A DNA stretch of 51,197 nt from Alphaproteobacteria bacterium bin52 (lineage in GTDB: Bacteria; Pseudomonadota; Alphaproteobacteria; Thalassobaculales; Thalassobaculaceae): NCBI GenBank assembly GCA_002238645.1, contig MPMT01000031.1, positions 1-51,197 of the forward strand, written 5' to 3'. The translations under genes were made by a program, and so were the position numbers. Under the pieces are notes generated by a model. It had not been told where the DNA came from and did not search any database. It saw only the letters and a list, made by a program, of their open reading frames with translations. Of the stretch, positions 1-7,168 are shown in pieces. Position 1 is the first letter of the stretch. Every line of letters starts with the position of its first letter.

Positions 1-549
1 GACGTGATGCCCGTCCAGCTGCACCGCCCAGCGCGACCCCGCCGAGGGCTCGCCGAACACGGCGAAGCGGAAGGCCCCGATCCCGACCCCGTCGTTCGGC
101 TTGCCGTCGACGGTGGCGCGCAGATCGTCCCCCAGCATGACGTCGCGCACCTTGGCGTAGCCCTTCGCGCCGAGCAGCGCCGCGAGAAGGTCCGAGAAGG
201 CGCGGAGCCGGGCGTCGTCCAGATCGCCCAGCGCAACGCCGCCGGCAGGCCCGCGCACCGGGGCGTTGGTCCACCGGCGTCTCTCCGGGCTCGCCAGGTC
301 GTAGTGGGCGGCCCGCACCTGGGCCGCGTCCAGCGACCCCAGGAACCGGGCCGCGTCCAGCGACCCCAGGAACCGGGCCGCCGCGCGCGCCCTGGTGTCC
401 GGCGAGGGGTCCGGCGGCTCCGGGCGGGCGGGGCCCCGGACCGCCGCGGCGCGGGCGGCGGCGTTCCCTGCGGAGGCGCCGCCAGGCCCCGGTGCGGCGG
501 CCAGTGCGCAGAACATGCAGAGAAGAACCCATGCCGACGACCGTCTCAT
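1..549 (-). CDS. DUF3500 family protein, C-terminus beyond window
   Basis: Reading leftwards from an ATG at 549, 183 codons stay open to the window edge. The first ~26 residues (MRRSSAWVLLCMFCALAAAP...) form a secretion signal with a hydrophobic core and AxA-type ends, so the product is probably exported. After a low-complexity Ala/Pro/Arg linker comes a pattern typical of DUF3500 proteins: FLGSLD, a YDLASPERRRWTNAPV segment, GVALGDL, LLGAKGYAKVRDVM, and a start of the GSRWAVQLDGHH motif. No enzymatic role is established for this family. A 27-bp in-frame tandem duplication repeats nine residues (see 321-374). The gene is divergent from the cytochrome b561 gene across 290 bp that must hold both promoters; I could not pick out convincing hexamers. 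Family assignment is by recalled motif pattern. Confidence 0.72.
   Translation of the reverse strand, partial: MRRSSAWVLLCMFCALAAAPGPGGASAGNAAARAAAVRGPARPEPPDPSPDTRARAAARFLGSLDAARFLGSLDAAQVRAAHYDLASPERRRWTNAPVRGPAGGVALGDLDDARLRAFSDLLAALLGAKGYAKVRDVMLGDDLRATVDGKPNDGVGIGAFRFAVFGEPSAGSRWAVQLDGHHV
321..374. repeat. 27-bp perfect tandem duplication inside the DUF3500 gene
   Basis: Two perfect head-to-tail copies (321-347 and 348-374), followed by six more matching bases. The length is nine codons, so the reading frame is kept and the residues RFLGSLDAA appear twice in the protein. It looks like a recent slippage or unequal-crossover event. Confidence 0.9.
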
Positions 550-839
550 CGCAACCTCCACCGGCCCGCGCGGCCGAATGCCCGTCGCATGCGGCCCGGG
601 AGCGCTTGTACCACGATTCCCGGTCCGGGTTCGCTTCGCGCGGGCCGCGGCCGGGACGTTCCGGCGCCCCGGGCTGTCCGGCGGAAAGCGAGACGGCAGG
701 GCGCGGCGCACCCACACCCACACCGGAACCGGATCCCAGTGTCGAGCATCGCGAATACGAGCCGCCGGGCCTTGCAAAAGCGCCGCCTGGCGCCGACATG
801 CACCCGGAAACCCGGACCTGACAAGAGAGAGCCACGCCG

Positions 840-1382
840 ATGACCGAAGAGAAGTACCACCTGTCCGCGCGCCTGATGCACTGGATCATGGCGGTGGGCT
901 TCGTCTTCATGTGGGGCTGCGGCTATACGATGACGACTTTGGTCGCGGAGGATTCCCCGCTGGAGGAGTTCCTGTTCGACCTGCACATCTCGGTCGGGGT
1001 GACACTGCTCGCGCTGCTGGTGCTGCGCATCGCGATCCGCCTGGTCCACCGGCCCCCGCCGCTGCCGGACTCGATCCGGGGCCTGCAGCGCACCGCGGCG
1101 CATCTCGGCCATGCCGCGCTCTACGCGCTGCCCGCGCTGGCGATCGCCGTGGGCTGGGCGGAGACCAATTTCGGCGGCCACACCGTGCAGTGGTTCGGCG
1201 TCGCGATGCCCCGGATCTTCCCCGAGACCGGGGAGGCGCTCCAGGACCTGTCCGCGGACGTGCACAAGTGGCTCGCCTACGGGATGCTGGCGGTCGCCGC
1301 CGGCCACGTCGCGGCGGCGTTCAAGCATCGCTGGCTCGACGGCCACGACGTCATCCGCCGCATGACCTTCGGCGGCGGGTAG
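840..1382 (+). CDS. Cytochrome b561 family protein
   Basis: A 180-residue protein with four hydrophobic segments, the size and layout of bacterial CybB-type cytochrome b561. Membrane-embedded b haems are normally held by histidines. Candidates here are His14 in the opening LMHWIMAVGF helix, the His in FDLHISVG (second helix), and the His residues of DVHKWLAYG and AAGHVAAAFKHRW near the C-terminus. Members shuttle electrons between membrane quinols and periplasmic acceptors and are often involved in superoxide or quinol redox balance. The ATG at 840 is preceded by a purine-rich AAGAGAGAG stretch at a plausible distance. It is monocistronic and divergent from the DUF3500 gene, and it is the last ordinary chromosomal gene before the integrase-bearing island. 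Confidence 0.85.
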   Translation: MTEEKYHLSARLMHWIMAVGFVFMWGCGYTMTTLVAEDSPLEEFLFDLHISVGVTLLALLVLRIAIRLVHRPPPLPDSIRGLQRTAAHLGHAALYALPALAIAVGWAETNFGGHTVQWFGVAMPRIFPETGEALQDLSADVHKWLAYGMLAVAAGHVAAAFKHRWLDGHDVIRRMTFGGG

Positions 1383-1608
1383 GGAGGACGCGTCGCTCCA
1401 TGCGAGCGTCCGCGAGGGATTTCACGGGCGCGACGATTGGCCGGGTGGCGGCGGACAGTTATGTTATGTTATTTCGTAACTCTCGATGCTGCGGTGCCAC
1501 CGAGGGCCACCGGCGCTCCCGTCGGGTGATACAACCCGCATACTACTTGATCACACAAATAGGTACTTTGTCTTTTTCTTCATATAATCCGGTGGCTTAG
1601 GTCGATAC

Positions 1609-1997
1609 TCCATCCAACCGACTCGAAGACCGGCCCGCGCATGGTGCCGATGCCGGCCGCGGCGGCCCGCGTGCTCCGTGGGCTTGCCCGCACCCCGAAC
1701 AACCCGTTCGTGTTTCCCGGCCGGAAGAAGGGCACGCGGCTCCACAACCTCAACGACTCCTGGGACCGGGTGCGCAGCCGCGCCAAGCTCGACGGCGTGC
1801 GCCTGCATGACCTGCGTCATACATATGCCTCCAGGGCGCTCGCGCTCGGCCACACCCTGCCGATGATCGGCGACCTCCTCGGCCACCGCATGGTGAGCAC
1901 GACCTCGCGCTATGCCCATCTCGAACGCAACGCCGTCCGGGAGGCCGCCGCCGACGTCGCCGGGAACATCGCCCACATGAGCTCCCGTCACGAATAG
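1609..1997 (+). pseudogene. Truncated tyrosine recombinase (C-terminal catalytic part)
   Basis: The frame opens with PTDSKTGPRMVPM, the conserved beta-strand carrying the catalytic Lys. It runs through PFVFPGRKKGTRLHNLNDSWDRVRSRAKLDGVRLHDLRHTYASRALALGH, then the GHRMVSTTSRYAHLE box with the nucleophilic Tyr, to a normal stop. The arm-binding and core-binding domains and the box I Arg are absent. What lies upstream is AT-richer non-coding sequence, so only about the last third of an integrase survives. It closely resembles the C-terminal part of the complete integrase that starts 43 bp downstream. It may be the remnant of an earlier island or of a recombination between related integrases. It probably has no activity by itself. 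Confidence 0.8.
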
Positions 1998-2040
1998 CGC
2001 GCGCGCCAACGCCCGACACAGATATCGAAGGACACCGCCC

Positions 2041-3273
2041 ATGCGAAGCTCGAACCGCCAGCTCCTCACCAAGCGCAGCGTCGAGGCGCTTCCCGCCGCC
2101 GACCGCGAGATCGTCTACTGGGATCGCGACCTCGCCGGCTTTGGCGTGCGCGTCTATCCGTCCGGCACCAAGGTCTACATGGTCCACACGCGAGCCAAGG
2201 GGAAGTCCCGGCGGGTCACCATCGGCCGTCACGGGCTGTGGAGCGCCGAGGACGCACGCAGCGAGGCGGGGCGGCTGATTGCGGACATCAAGGGCGGCGG
2301 CGCCCCGGTCCGCCCCGGCGCGGACACGGCCTCCGTCAACGGCCCCACGATCGCCGAGCTGGCAGAGGACTACATGACCGGCCACGTCGCCGTGCACTGC
2401 AAGCCCGGCACGGCGCGAAGCGTCCGCAGTATCCTCGACAAGCACGTGCTGCCGGAGTTCGGCAGGCTGCGACTCGGCGAGGTCACGCCCGACCGCGTCG
2501 CGGCGCTGCACTACCGGCTGCACGAGACGCCGATCATGGCGAACCAGGCCGTCGACCTGCTGTCGCGGCTCTACAACCGGGCAGCCGCGTCGGACGATCC
2601 GCCGGCCACCGGCAATCCCTGCCGCTTCATCAAGAAGTATCCCTCGCGCAGCCGCGAGCGCTTCCTCGCCGAGCAGGAGTTCGCGCGCCTGGGCGCGGTG
2701 CTGGACGAGCTCGCCGACGCCGGCCGAATATCGGCAAGCGCGCGGACGGCGATCCGCCTGCTGATGCTGACCGGATGCCGGCGCAGCGAGATCCTCACGC
2801 TCAAATGGGAGGACGTCGACCTCGAACATGACGAGCTCCGCTTGCGCGATTCGAAGACCGGGGCGCGGGAGGTCCCGCTGTCGCCGGCCGTCCGGAAGAT
2901 ACTTGTCGGGCTGCCCCGCACCCCCGGCAGCCCCTGGCTCATTCCGGGGAGCGCGCCCGGCCGGCGCCTCGGCAATCTGAACCCGGCCTGGGAGATCGTC
3001 CGCGAAATGGCCGGCCTCAAGGACGTGCGAATCCACGACCTCCGTCACAGCTTCGCCTCCCGAGCGCTCGCCCGGGGACACAGCCTGACCATGATCGGCA
3101 GGCTCCTCGGGCACCGTCAGCCGCAGACGACCGCCCGCTACGCCCACCTTGCCCCCCACTCGGTGAAGTCCGCCGCCGAGAGCGTCGCGGACAGTCTGCT
3201 CGCCGACGTCTTCGCCCGATGCCTCCCGAAACCCAATACGTCAAGGAGCGAAACCATCAAGCACGCAACCTGA
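2041..3273 (+). CDS. Tyrosine recombinase / site-specific integrase
   Basis: A 410-residue phage- or island-type integrase. The N-terminal ~95 residues match the DUF4102/P4-type arm-binding domain (KRSVEALPAADREIVYWDRDLAGFGVRVYPSGTKVYMV). Next is a SAM-like core-binding domain (~100-200) and the catalytic domain (~205-390). The catalytic set can be read directly: Arg247 in TGCRRSE, Lys272 in DSKTG, His332 and Arg335 in IHDLRH, His358 in LLGHR, and Tyr367 in ARYAHL. The enzyme should therefore be active. It stands at the left end of the AT-rich defence cluster and probably mobilised it. No tRNA or obvious attachment core was found next to it. The last ~25 residues, after the helix ending near LLADVF, look like a non-conserved tail. 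Confidence 0.93.
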   Translation: MRSSNRQLLTKRSVEALPAADREIVYWDRDLAGFGVRVYPSGTKVYMVHTRAKGKSRRVTIGRHGLWSAEDARSEAGRLIADIKGGGAPVRPGADTASVNGPTIAELAEDYMTGHVAVHCKPGTARSVRSILDKHVLPEFGRLRLGEVTPDRVAALHYRLHETPIMANQAVDLLSRLYNRAAASDDPPATGNPCRFIKKYPSRSRERFLAEQEFARLGAVLDELADAGRISASARTAIRLLMLTGCRRSEILTLKWEDVDLEHDELRLRDSKTGAREVPLSPAVRKILVGLPRTPGSPWLIPGSAPGRRLGNLNPAWEIVREMAGLKDVRIHDLRHSFASRALARGHSLTMIGRLLGHRQPQTTARYAHLAPHSVKSAAESVADSLLADVFARCLPKPNTSRSETIKHAT

Positions 3274-3331
3274 AACAACACCCTGTCGATAGCGCTCACT
3301 GTCAGGCAATAGCTCTATCTGTACAACCGTA

Positions 3332-3901
3332 CTAACACGGATAGAAGTAGGTACTGCACTTGCACCGAGAGCCAACGGCGAAGTCCTTGTCCCCGAGCGC
3401 TCTCCTTATCAAGGATTTATCGTTCGGGACATGGATAGTCGGTACATCTCCCATTGAGTCCCGAAAAACCGGCAATTTGTCCCACAGGATCTTGACCTGT
3501 TGTCTAATCGTCTTGGATGAGCAATTGATTATATCCGATTTCTGGCCGTACTCCGGGTAAACAACAATCGTCGGGAGCGCACAGGAGTTAATACCGTAGT
3601 CCATCTCCTCTCGAAGTGCACGGGAATTTCTTGTAATCGAACTCAAGAATAGCACCTGATTCTTTGAGCCCCTGATTCTCTCACGAATTCTTGGTTTCAA
3701 CGTCCTCTCCCAATCGCTTCCGTCCCTAACGTTGCAATTCTTGTTATGAGAGTCCACAAATGGGAATGTCGGATCCGTGGTTTTCCAAGCCCTGAGAAGG
3801 TTATAGTACAAGAAATCCCTTGTTGCATGCGCGGCAAGATTCGACGGGTCAAACGGCTCATCGACATAGAACGCCACGTAACTACCGTTTCTGTATGCCA
3901 T
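3332..3901 (-). CDS. thsB: Thoeris ThsB-like TIR-domain protein
   Basis: A 189-residue protein starting at the ATG that shares one base with the stop of the upstream thsA (TGATG). A longer frame runs upstream but lies over thsA. The sequence has the look of the DUF1863/TIR-like family: a first strand (GSYVAFYV), a region VRDGSDWERTLKPRIRERIRGSKNQVLFLSS, then SRALREEMDYGI, where Glu99 stands at the position of the TIR catalytic glutamate, and a final strand LPTIVVYPEY. In Thoeris systems ThsB senses phage infection and makes a nucleotide signal from NAD+; in type II systems the reported signal is His-ADPR. The A+T content and codon choice differ from the core genes, consistent with transfer. 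Assignment is from motifs plus the neighbouring macro-domain gene. Confidence 0.82.
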   Translation of the reverse strand: MAYRNGSYVAFYVDEPFDPSNLAAHATRDFLYYNLLRAWKTTDPTFPFVDSHNKNCNVRDGSDWERTLKPRIRERIRGSKNQVLFLSSITRNSRALREEMDYGINSCALPTIVVYPEYGQKSDIINCSSKTIRQQVKILWDKLPVFRDSMGDVPTIHVPNDKSLIRRALGDKDFAVGSRCKCSTYFYPC

Positions 3902-4734
3902 CACACCCAGCTCCTCTTGAGCGTTTCGAGGTCCAGCTCCCACCTTAATCTGGTAGGCAGCACCAACGTCACTTTGTCGGCAACCTTTTGTTTCTTTGTG
4001 TAAAAGACAAAAGAGGTAAGAATTATCTCGACGAGATTCCTCGGAGGAAGGCCGACTCCTGAGAGACCCGACCCCACTAGTGGAACGTTTACAATTTCTC
4101 CATTTGAGTGGTCTCGTACCCCCTGCCAGACCCCTGACAAGCACTCCCAAAGCTCATGAACTGTGGCGGATGCCTTCAGCGACTCTAGGTTGGTTCGCGA
4201 TAGCGCTGCTAACAAATACTTCCTTCCGTTGACGTCTACACACGCAACCGTTCCTATAGGATATTGCTTTTTTCTTCCACTCTTCCTTCTTACGGACTTT
4301 GCTTCGACCGAGTCTAGAGCTTGATCGACCAAATCGTAAAATGCGTTCGACTGGCCACCCATTACATTCCTTACAAAAATACCATGTAGGCTTCGTTCAG
4401 ATACATGATCACCTAGAGATCCGTCGAAATACTCGTTCACTGGTATTACTACAATCCCTTCCTCCAAAAATACATCTCCGAACTTAATCTCGATGGATGA
4501 ATCAGTAGCCGGGATCTTGAGTTCGACTCTTCTCTTCGGCCAGCCTTTCCATAGACCGGCTATTACCGACGCTACCACCAAGATTGAATACCAGTAGACA
4601 CCTTCAGGGTTTTGGTTCGGGAAGAAAAGCCCCAGTGATTCAACTATCGTCCAAAGGACACCGTAGGTGGCAAAGCCAAATACGAAAAAATCCCGGGTGG
4701 AACGACTAGCCATAGACATTCTTGCACCTAGCAT
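3901..4734 (-). CDS. thsA: Thoeris type II ThsA-like membrane macro-domain effector
   Basis: A 277-residue protein with two hydrophobic helices at ~16-38 and ~46-64, then a cytoplasmic macro domain from ~80 to the end. It includes IEIKFGDVFLEEGIVVIPVNEYFDG, an early strand and loop typical of the ThsA macro family, and NVPLVGSGLSGVGLPPRNLVEIIL, a ligand-loop-like glycine segment. This two-helix-plus-macro layout is that of the type II Thoeris effector, in which the macro domain binds the signal made by ThsB and the membrane part then disables the cell. The most upstream ATG lacks a clear ribosome site. Met6 (4719) follows an AGG seven bases back and Met8 is also possible, so the true protein may be 5-7 residues shorter. 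It is coupled to thsB by a one-base overlap and begins ~60 bp after lmuB. Confidence 0.82.
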   Translation of the reverse strand: MLGARMSMASRSTRDFFVFGFATYGVLWTIVESLGLFFPNQNPEGVYWYSILVVASVIAGLWKGWPKRRVELKIPATDSSIEIKFGDVFLEEGIVVIPVNEYFDGSLGDHVSERSLHGIFVRNVMGGQSNAFYDLVDQALDSVEAKSVRRKSGRKKQYPIGTVACVDVNGRKYLLAALSRTNLESLKASATVHELWECLSGVWQGVRDHSNGEIVNVPLVGSGLSGVGLPPRNLVEIILTSFVFYTKKQKVADKVTLVLPTRLRWELDLETLKRSWV

Positions 4735-4793
4735 CAGGGACTTGCCGGTTCTTCGTCACCAGCTTCAACTTGTACAAAGAATGTCCACTCACG

Positions 4794-6656
4794 CTAATCC
4801 CCCGCATTCCGAATCAGGCGATCTTGTTCGGATAGCTCCAGCCTAACGAAAGAGCGCGCTTCTGCCGGAATCTCATTATCCACAACGATCACCTGCAATT
4901 CGGGTCTAGTTCTCGAAGTAGAAACAAGCAAATCGTAAGCCGCCATGAGCCGTTCCGGATCTAGTCCTTCTTGTCCCAAATGCTCACTCAACCCGTCAAT
5001 AATCAACATTTGTGGGAGTTTGAGGTTTAGCTCGAGCGCAGTAAGGTGGTGAGCAAGTGCATGGGAGAGATTGATCAGTGTCGCCAATCCTGGAGAGCTG
5101 ACTTCGGCAAATGTTCTTCCATAGTAGACTGGCAAATATGTATTTGGATTAATGTCTGATGCCTCCTGCTCGCCAAACTTTGGCGGTCGAAGCTGCTCCA
5201 ATATCTCGTTAAAGCGCTTTCTCAAATGATCAACTTTACTTTGACTTTCTCTCGACTCCGCCGTTGCCGCTGCTAGTTTTTGTTCAAGCGCGTCTTTCTC
5301 GACGGTCAACTTTGCAACCAATTTCTGCGCATCGTTCATCTTGGATAGAACGTTTAGGTAATCCTGTAGTTGTTCTGAGCGAGCTCCAAGTCGTGCCCTC
5401 CGACTCGCAAATGACGCGATACGTGTTGCCTCTTCGGAAACAAAGCTTTTCGTCTGAAAATCTAATTCCACTTGTTTCCGTGCAAGTTCCTGCCGGATCT
5501 CCTCCAATAGAACACGGAGGTTCTGCAATCGAGCTTCGCGTTCGCTAAAGAGGTCCTGCGCCTCCGTCAACTGTTGTTCCACTGTACTCTGCTCTGCAAT
5601 TAGCAGCTCCCGAGAAAACTGAAGAGATGGCTCTTGAAGGCAAAGGTAACAGACATGACTCGATGACCGACCCGAACCCAATTCGCTTCCACAGCGTGGA
5701 CAGACAACAAACTCAAGGTCGGTCAGATGTTTATGGGACACTATCGATCGTGTCAATTTTCCAGATTGAGCCTCGAATTGGTTGGCAAGCTCCCGCAGAT
5801 TATTGAGAGACTGCTGTTCGGACTCCATCGCAGCCTGCAGAAATGCCGACCGCTTTTCGAGCCCCAAGATGTCCAACTGCAACTGCGCCGTGTCTGGTAG
5901 TTCATGCGGCACCGACGCCAACTCGAGAGCCGCGGCTTCAACTTCCTGCAGTTCTGCGTTGACCTCGCGAAGTTCGTGTTCGATGCGAGTTCTGCTGTCT
6001 AACGGGGTGCCATGAAAAAATGTGTCGAATAGCTCCTGTCGAGAGCGCAATTCCCTCAGTCTATTTTGCACATCTCTTAGTCGTTCTTGAATTTGCGCGG
6101 TTTTCAGGTCATAGTATCCATACGTAATCTCAAACACATACTTTCTCTTTATATTCTTAAATGGATCCACGTGACCAAAGACTGAGAAACCCAATTCGTC
6201 TTGCGCCAAGTACGAGTACAAGAGATAATCGTTGATGCTAACGGGTGTCGTGTCCGAATCGGGTCGCGTGGGCGCAGAGGGCACGTCCAGCCTTGGAAGG
6301 TCAAGCTGCGCCAGTAGCCAATTTAGGTACGTGCGCCCATCTGGCGACGATGAGGCTGGAAGTCTCCAAGTTTCATCATGGCTCGCGATTTCGACCCGCG
6401 CATTCGCTGTCGTAACGGCGGGCCTAATAATCGAAAAAGAGCCGCCAGCCAGTTCAACAGAACCGGAGACCGCAGTAACATTAGTGCGAGCCTCTCTTGG
6501 GATCTGACCCAACGAACCTCCCAGTAAGAATCGCAAATAACGAACTAAGGTTGTCTTTCCCGAGGCGATTGGTCCGGTGACAATGTTCAACCCAGGCGCG
6601 AAGGATACCGAACGCTCTGCTCCTTCCAGCGTGATCTCATTGACCTGCATTCTCAT
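4794..6656 (-). CDS. lmuB: Lamassu LmuB-like SMC/Rad50-type ATPase with zinc hook
   Basis: A 620-residue ATPase. The N-terminus has a Walker A loop (GPIASGKTT, residues 28-36). Long coiled-coil segments (~185-315 and ~350-500) flank a paired-cysteine zinc hook, CPRC at 319-322 and CYLC at 336-339. The C-terminal lobe holds a signature-like SSPGLATLINLSHAL and a Walker B strand MLIIDGLSEHLG. This is the domain order of SMC-like Lamassu/ABC-three-component ATPases and is shorter than Rad50. In Lamassu, LmuB binds DNA ends or foreign DNA with LmuC and releases the LmuA effector. Its ATG overlaps the lmuC stop by four bases (ATGA), showing translational coupling. Walker B has Gly after the Asp rather than the usual acidic residue. 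Confidence 0.85.
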   Translation of the reverse strand: MRMQVNEITLEGAERSVSFAPGLNIVTGPIASGKTTLVRYLRFLLGGSLGQIPREARTNVTAVSGSVELAGGSFSIIRPAVTTANARVEIASHDETWRLPASSSPDGRTYLNWLLAQLDLPRLDVPSAPTRPDSDTTPVSINDYLLYSYLAQDELGFSVFGHVDPFKNIKRKYVFEITYGYYDLKTAQIQERLRDVQNRLRELRSRQELFDTFFHGTPLDSRTRIEHELREVNAELQEVEAAALELASVPHELPDTAQLQLDILGLEKRSAFLQAAMESEQQSLNNLRELANQFEAQSGKLTRSIVSHKHLTDLEFVVCPRCGSELGSGRSSSHVCYLCLQEPSLQFSRELLIAEQSTVEQQLTEAQDLFSEREARLQNLRVLLEEIRQELARKQVELDFQTKSFVSEEATRIASFASRRARLGARSEQLQDYLNVLSKMNDAQKLVAKLTVEKDALEQKLAAATAESRESQSKVDHLRKRFNEILEQLRPPKFGEQEASDINPNTYLPVYYGRTFAEVSSPGLATLINLSHALAHHLTALELNLKLPQMLIIDGLSEHLGQEGLDPERLMAAYDLLVSTSRTRPELQVIVVDNEIPAEARSFVRLELSEQDRLIRNAGD

Positions 6657-7168
6657 AGCGAACGTCCCCAGGTTGCCTGTGTGACCTCCGGAAAATTCTC
6701 ATAAATGAACCTTTTGAGGGTCGCTCCACTGAGATTGAAATGCTGGCGAAGGAGCTTGATGCGTTTGGCTGTCTCGAACCAGGCGGGCTCGCCTTGAATT
6801 GCTACGGCGACTTTGCGACCCTTTTCAGTAACACGATAGCCTATGCCTCGGGAGAAGGGCGCGGGTTGCACGAGGCCCTTTCCTATCAGGCGGCCTAGCA
6901 GGGCATAGTATGCTGGGTCCCAAGGGCCAAACCGATAGCGCACCATTCTGGATTCCACATCTGGTTCCGGTCCGTCTCCTTCACGCGCAAGATCGGGACG
7001 TCTAATCTCTAGGGCTCGCACGCAATAGGACGGATAACGGAGGAAGAAGTCGAGTTTAGCGAGCTTAGTTCGTCCTTCCAGGACCTTCGAGCCGCGGCTA
7101 AACTCCTCAATGAGGAGTAGCAAACGCGCTTCCCCTTCCAAAGACGGTTGAAAACTATCCGGAGACAT
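6653..7168 (-). CDS. lmuC: Lamassu LmuC-like middle component
   Basis: A 171-residue protein. The ATG at 7168 was chosen because a strong GGGGGAAGG site lies six bases upstream and the gene then overlaps lmuA by 14 bases. A frame-compatible ATG at 7201 would overlap it further. Features: an acidic opening helix (EGEARLLLLIEEFSRG), LEGRTKLAKLDFFLRYP, a segment MVRYRFGPWDPAYYALLGRLIGKGLVQ that reads as a winged-helix-like wing region, then GIGYRVTEKGRKVA, typical of a transcription-factor-like wHTH fold. Small proteins of this type sit between effector and ATPase in ABC-three-component and Lamassu operons and bridge the two. The assignment rests chiefly on context and size. Its own sequence gives no catalytic motif. 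Confidence 0.75.
   Translation of the reverse strand: MSPDSFQPSLEGEARLLLLIEEFSRGSKVLEGRTKLAKLDFFLRYPSYCVRALEIRRPDLAREGDGPEPDVESRMVRYRFGPWDPAYYALLGRLIGKGLVQPAPFSRGIGYRVTEKGRKVAVAIQGEPAWFETAKRIKLLRQHFNLSGATLKRFIYENFPEVTQATWGRSL

Noticed and set aside
546..1346. Long minus-strand frame over the cytochrome b561 gene
   Set aside because: Arg/Gly/His-rich shadow with no family pattern; the plus-strand gene is clear.
1383..1608. Attachment site (attL) next to the integrase
   Set aside because: AT-richer sequence with short TTATG repeats, but no matching core repeat was seen on the other side of the island.
3902..4150. N-terminal extension of thsB by 83 residues
   Set aside because: Lies entirely over the thsA 3' end; the ATG in the TGATG overlap gives the correct TIR length.
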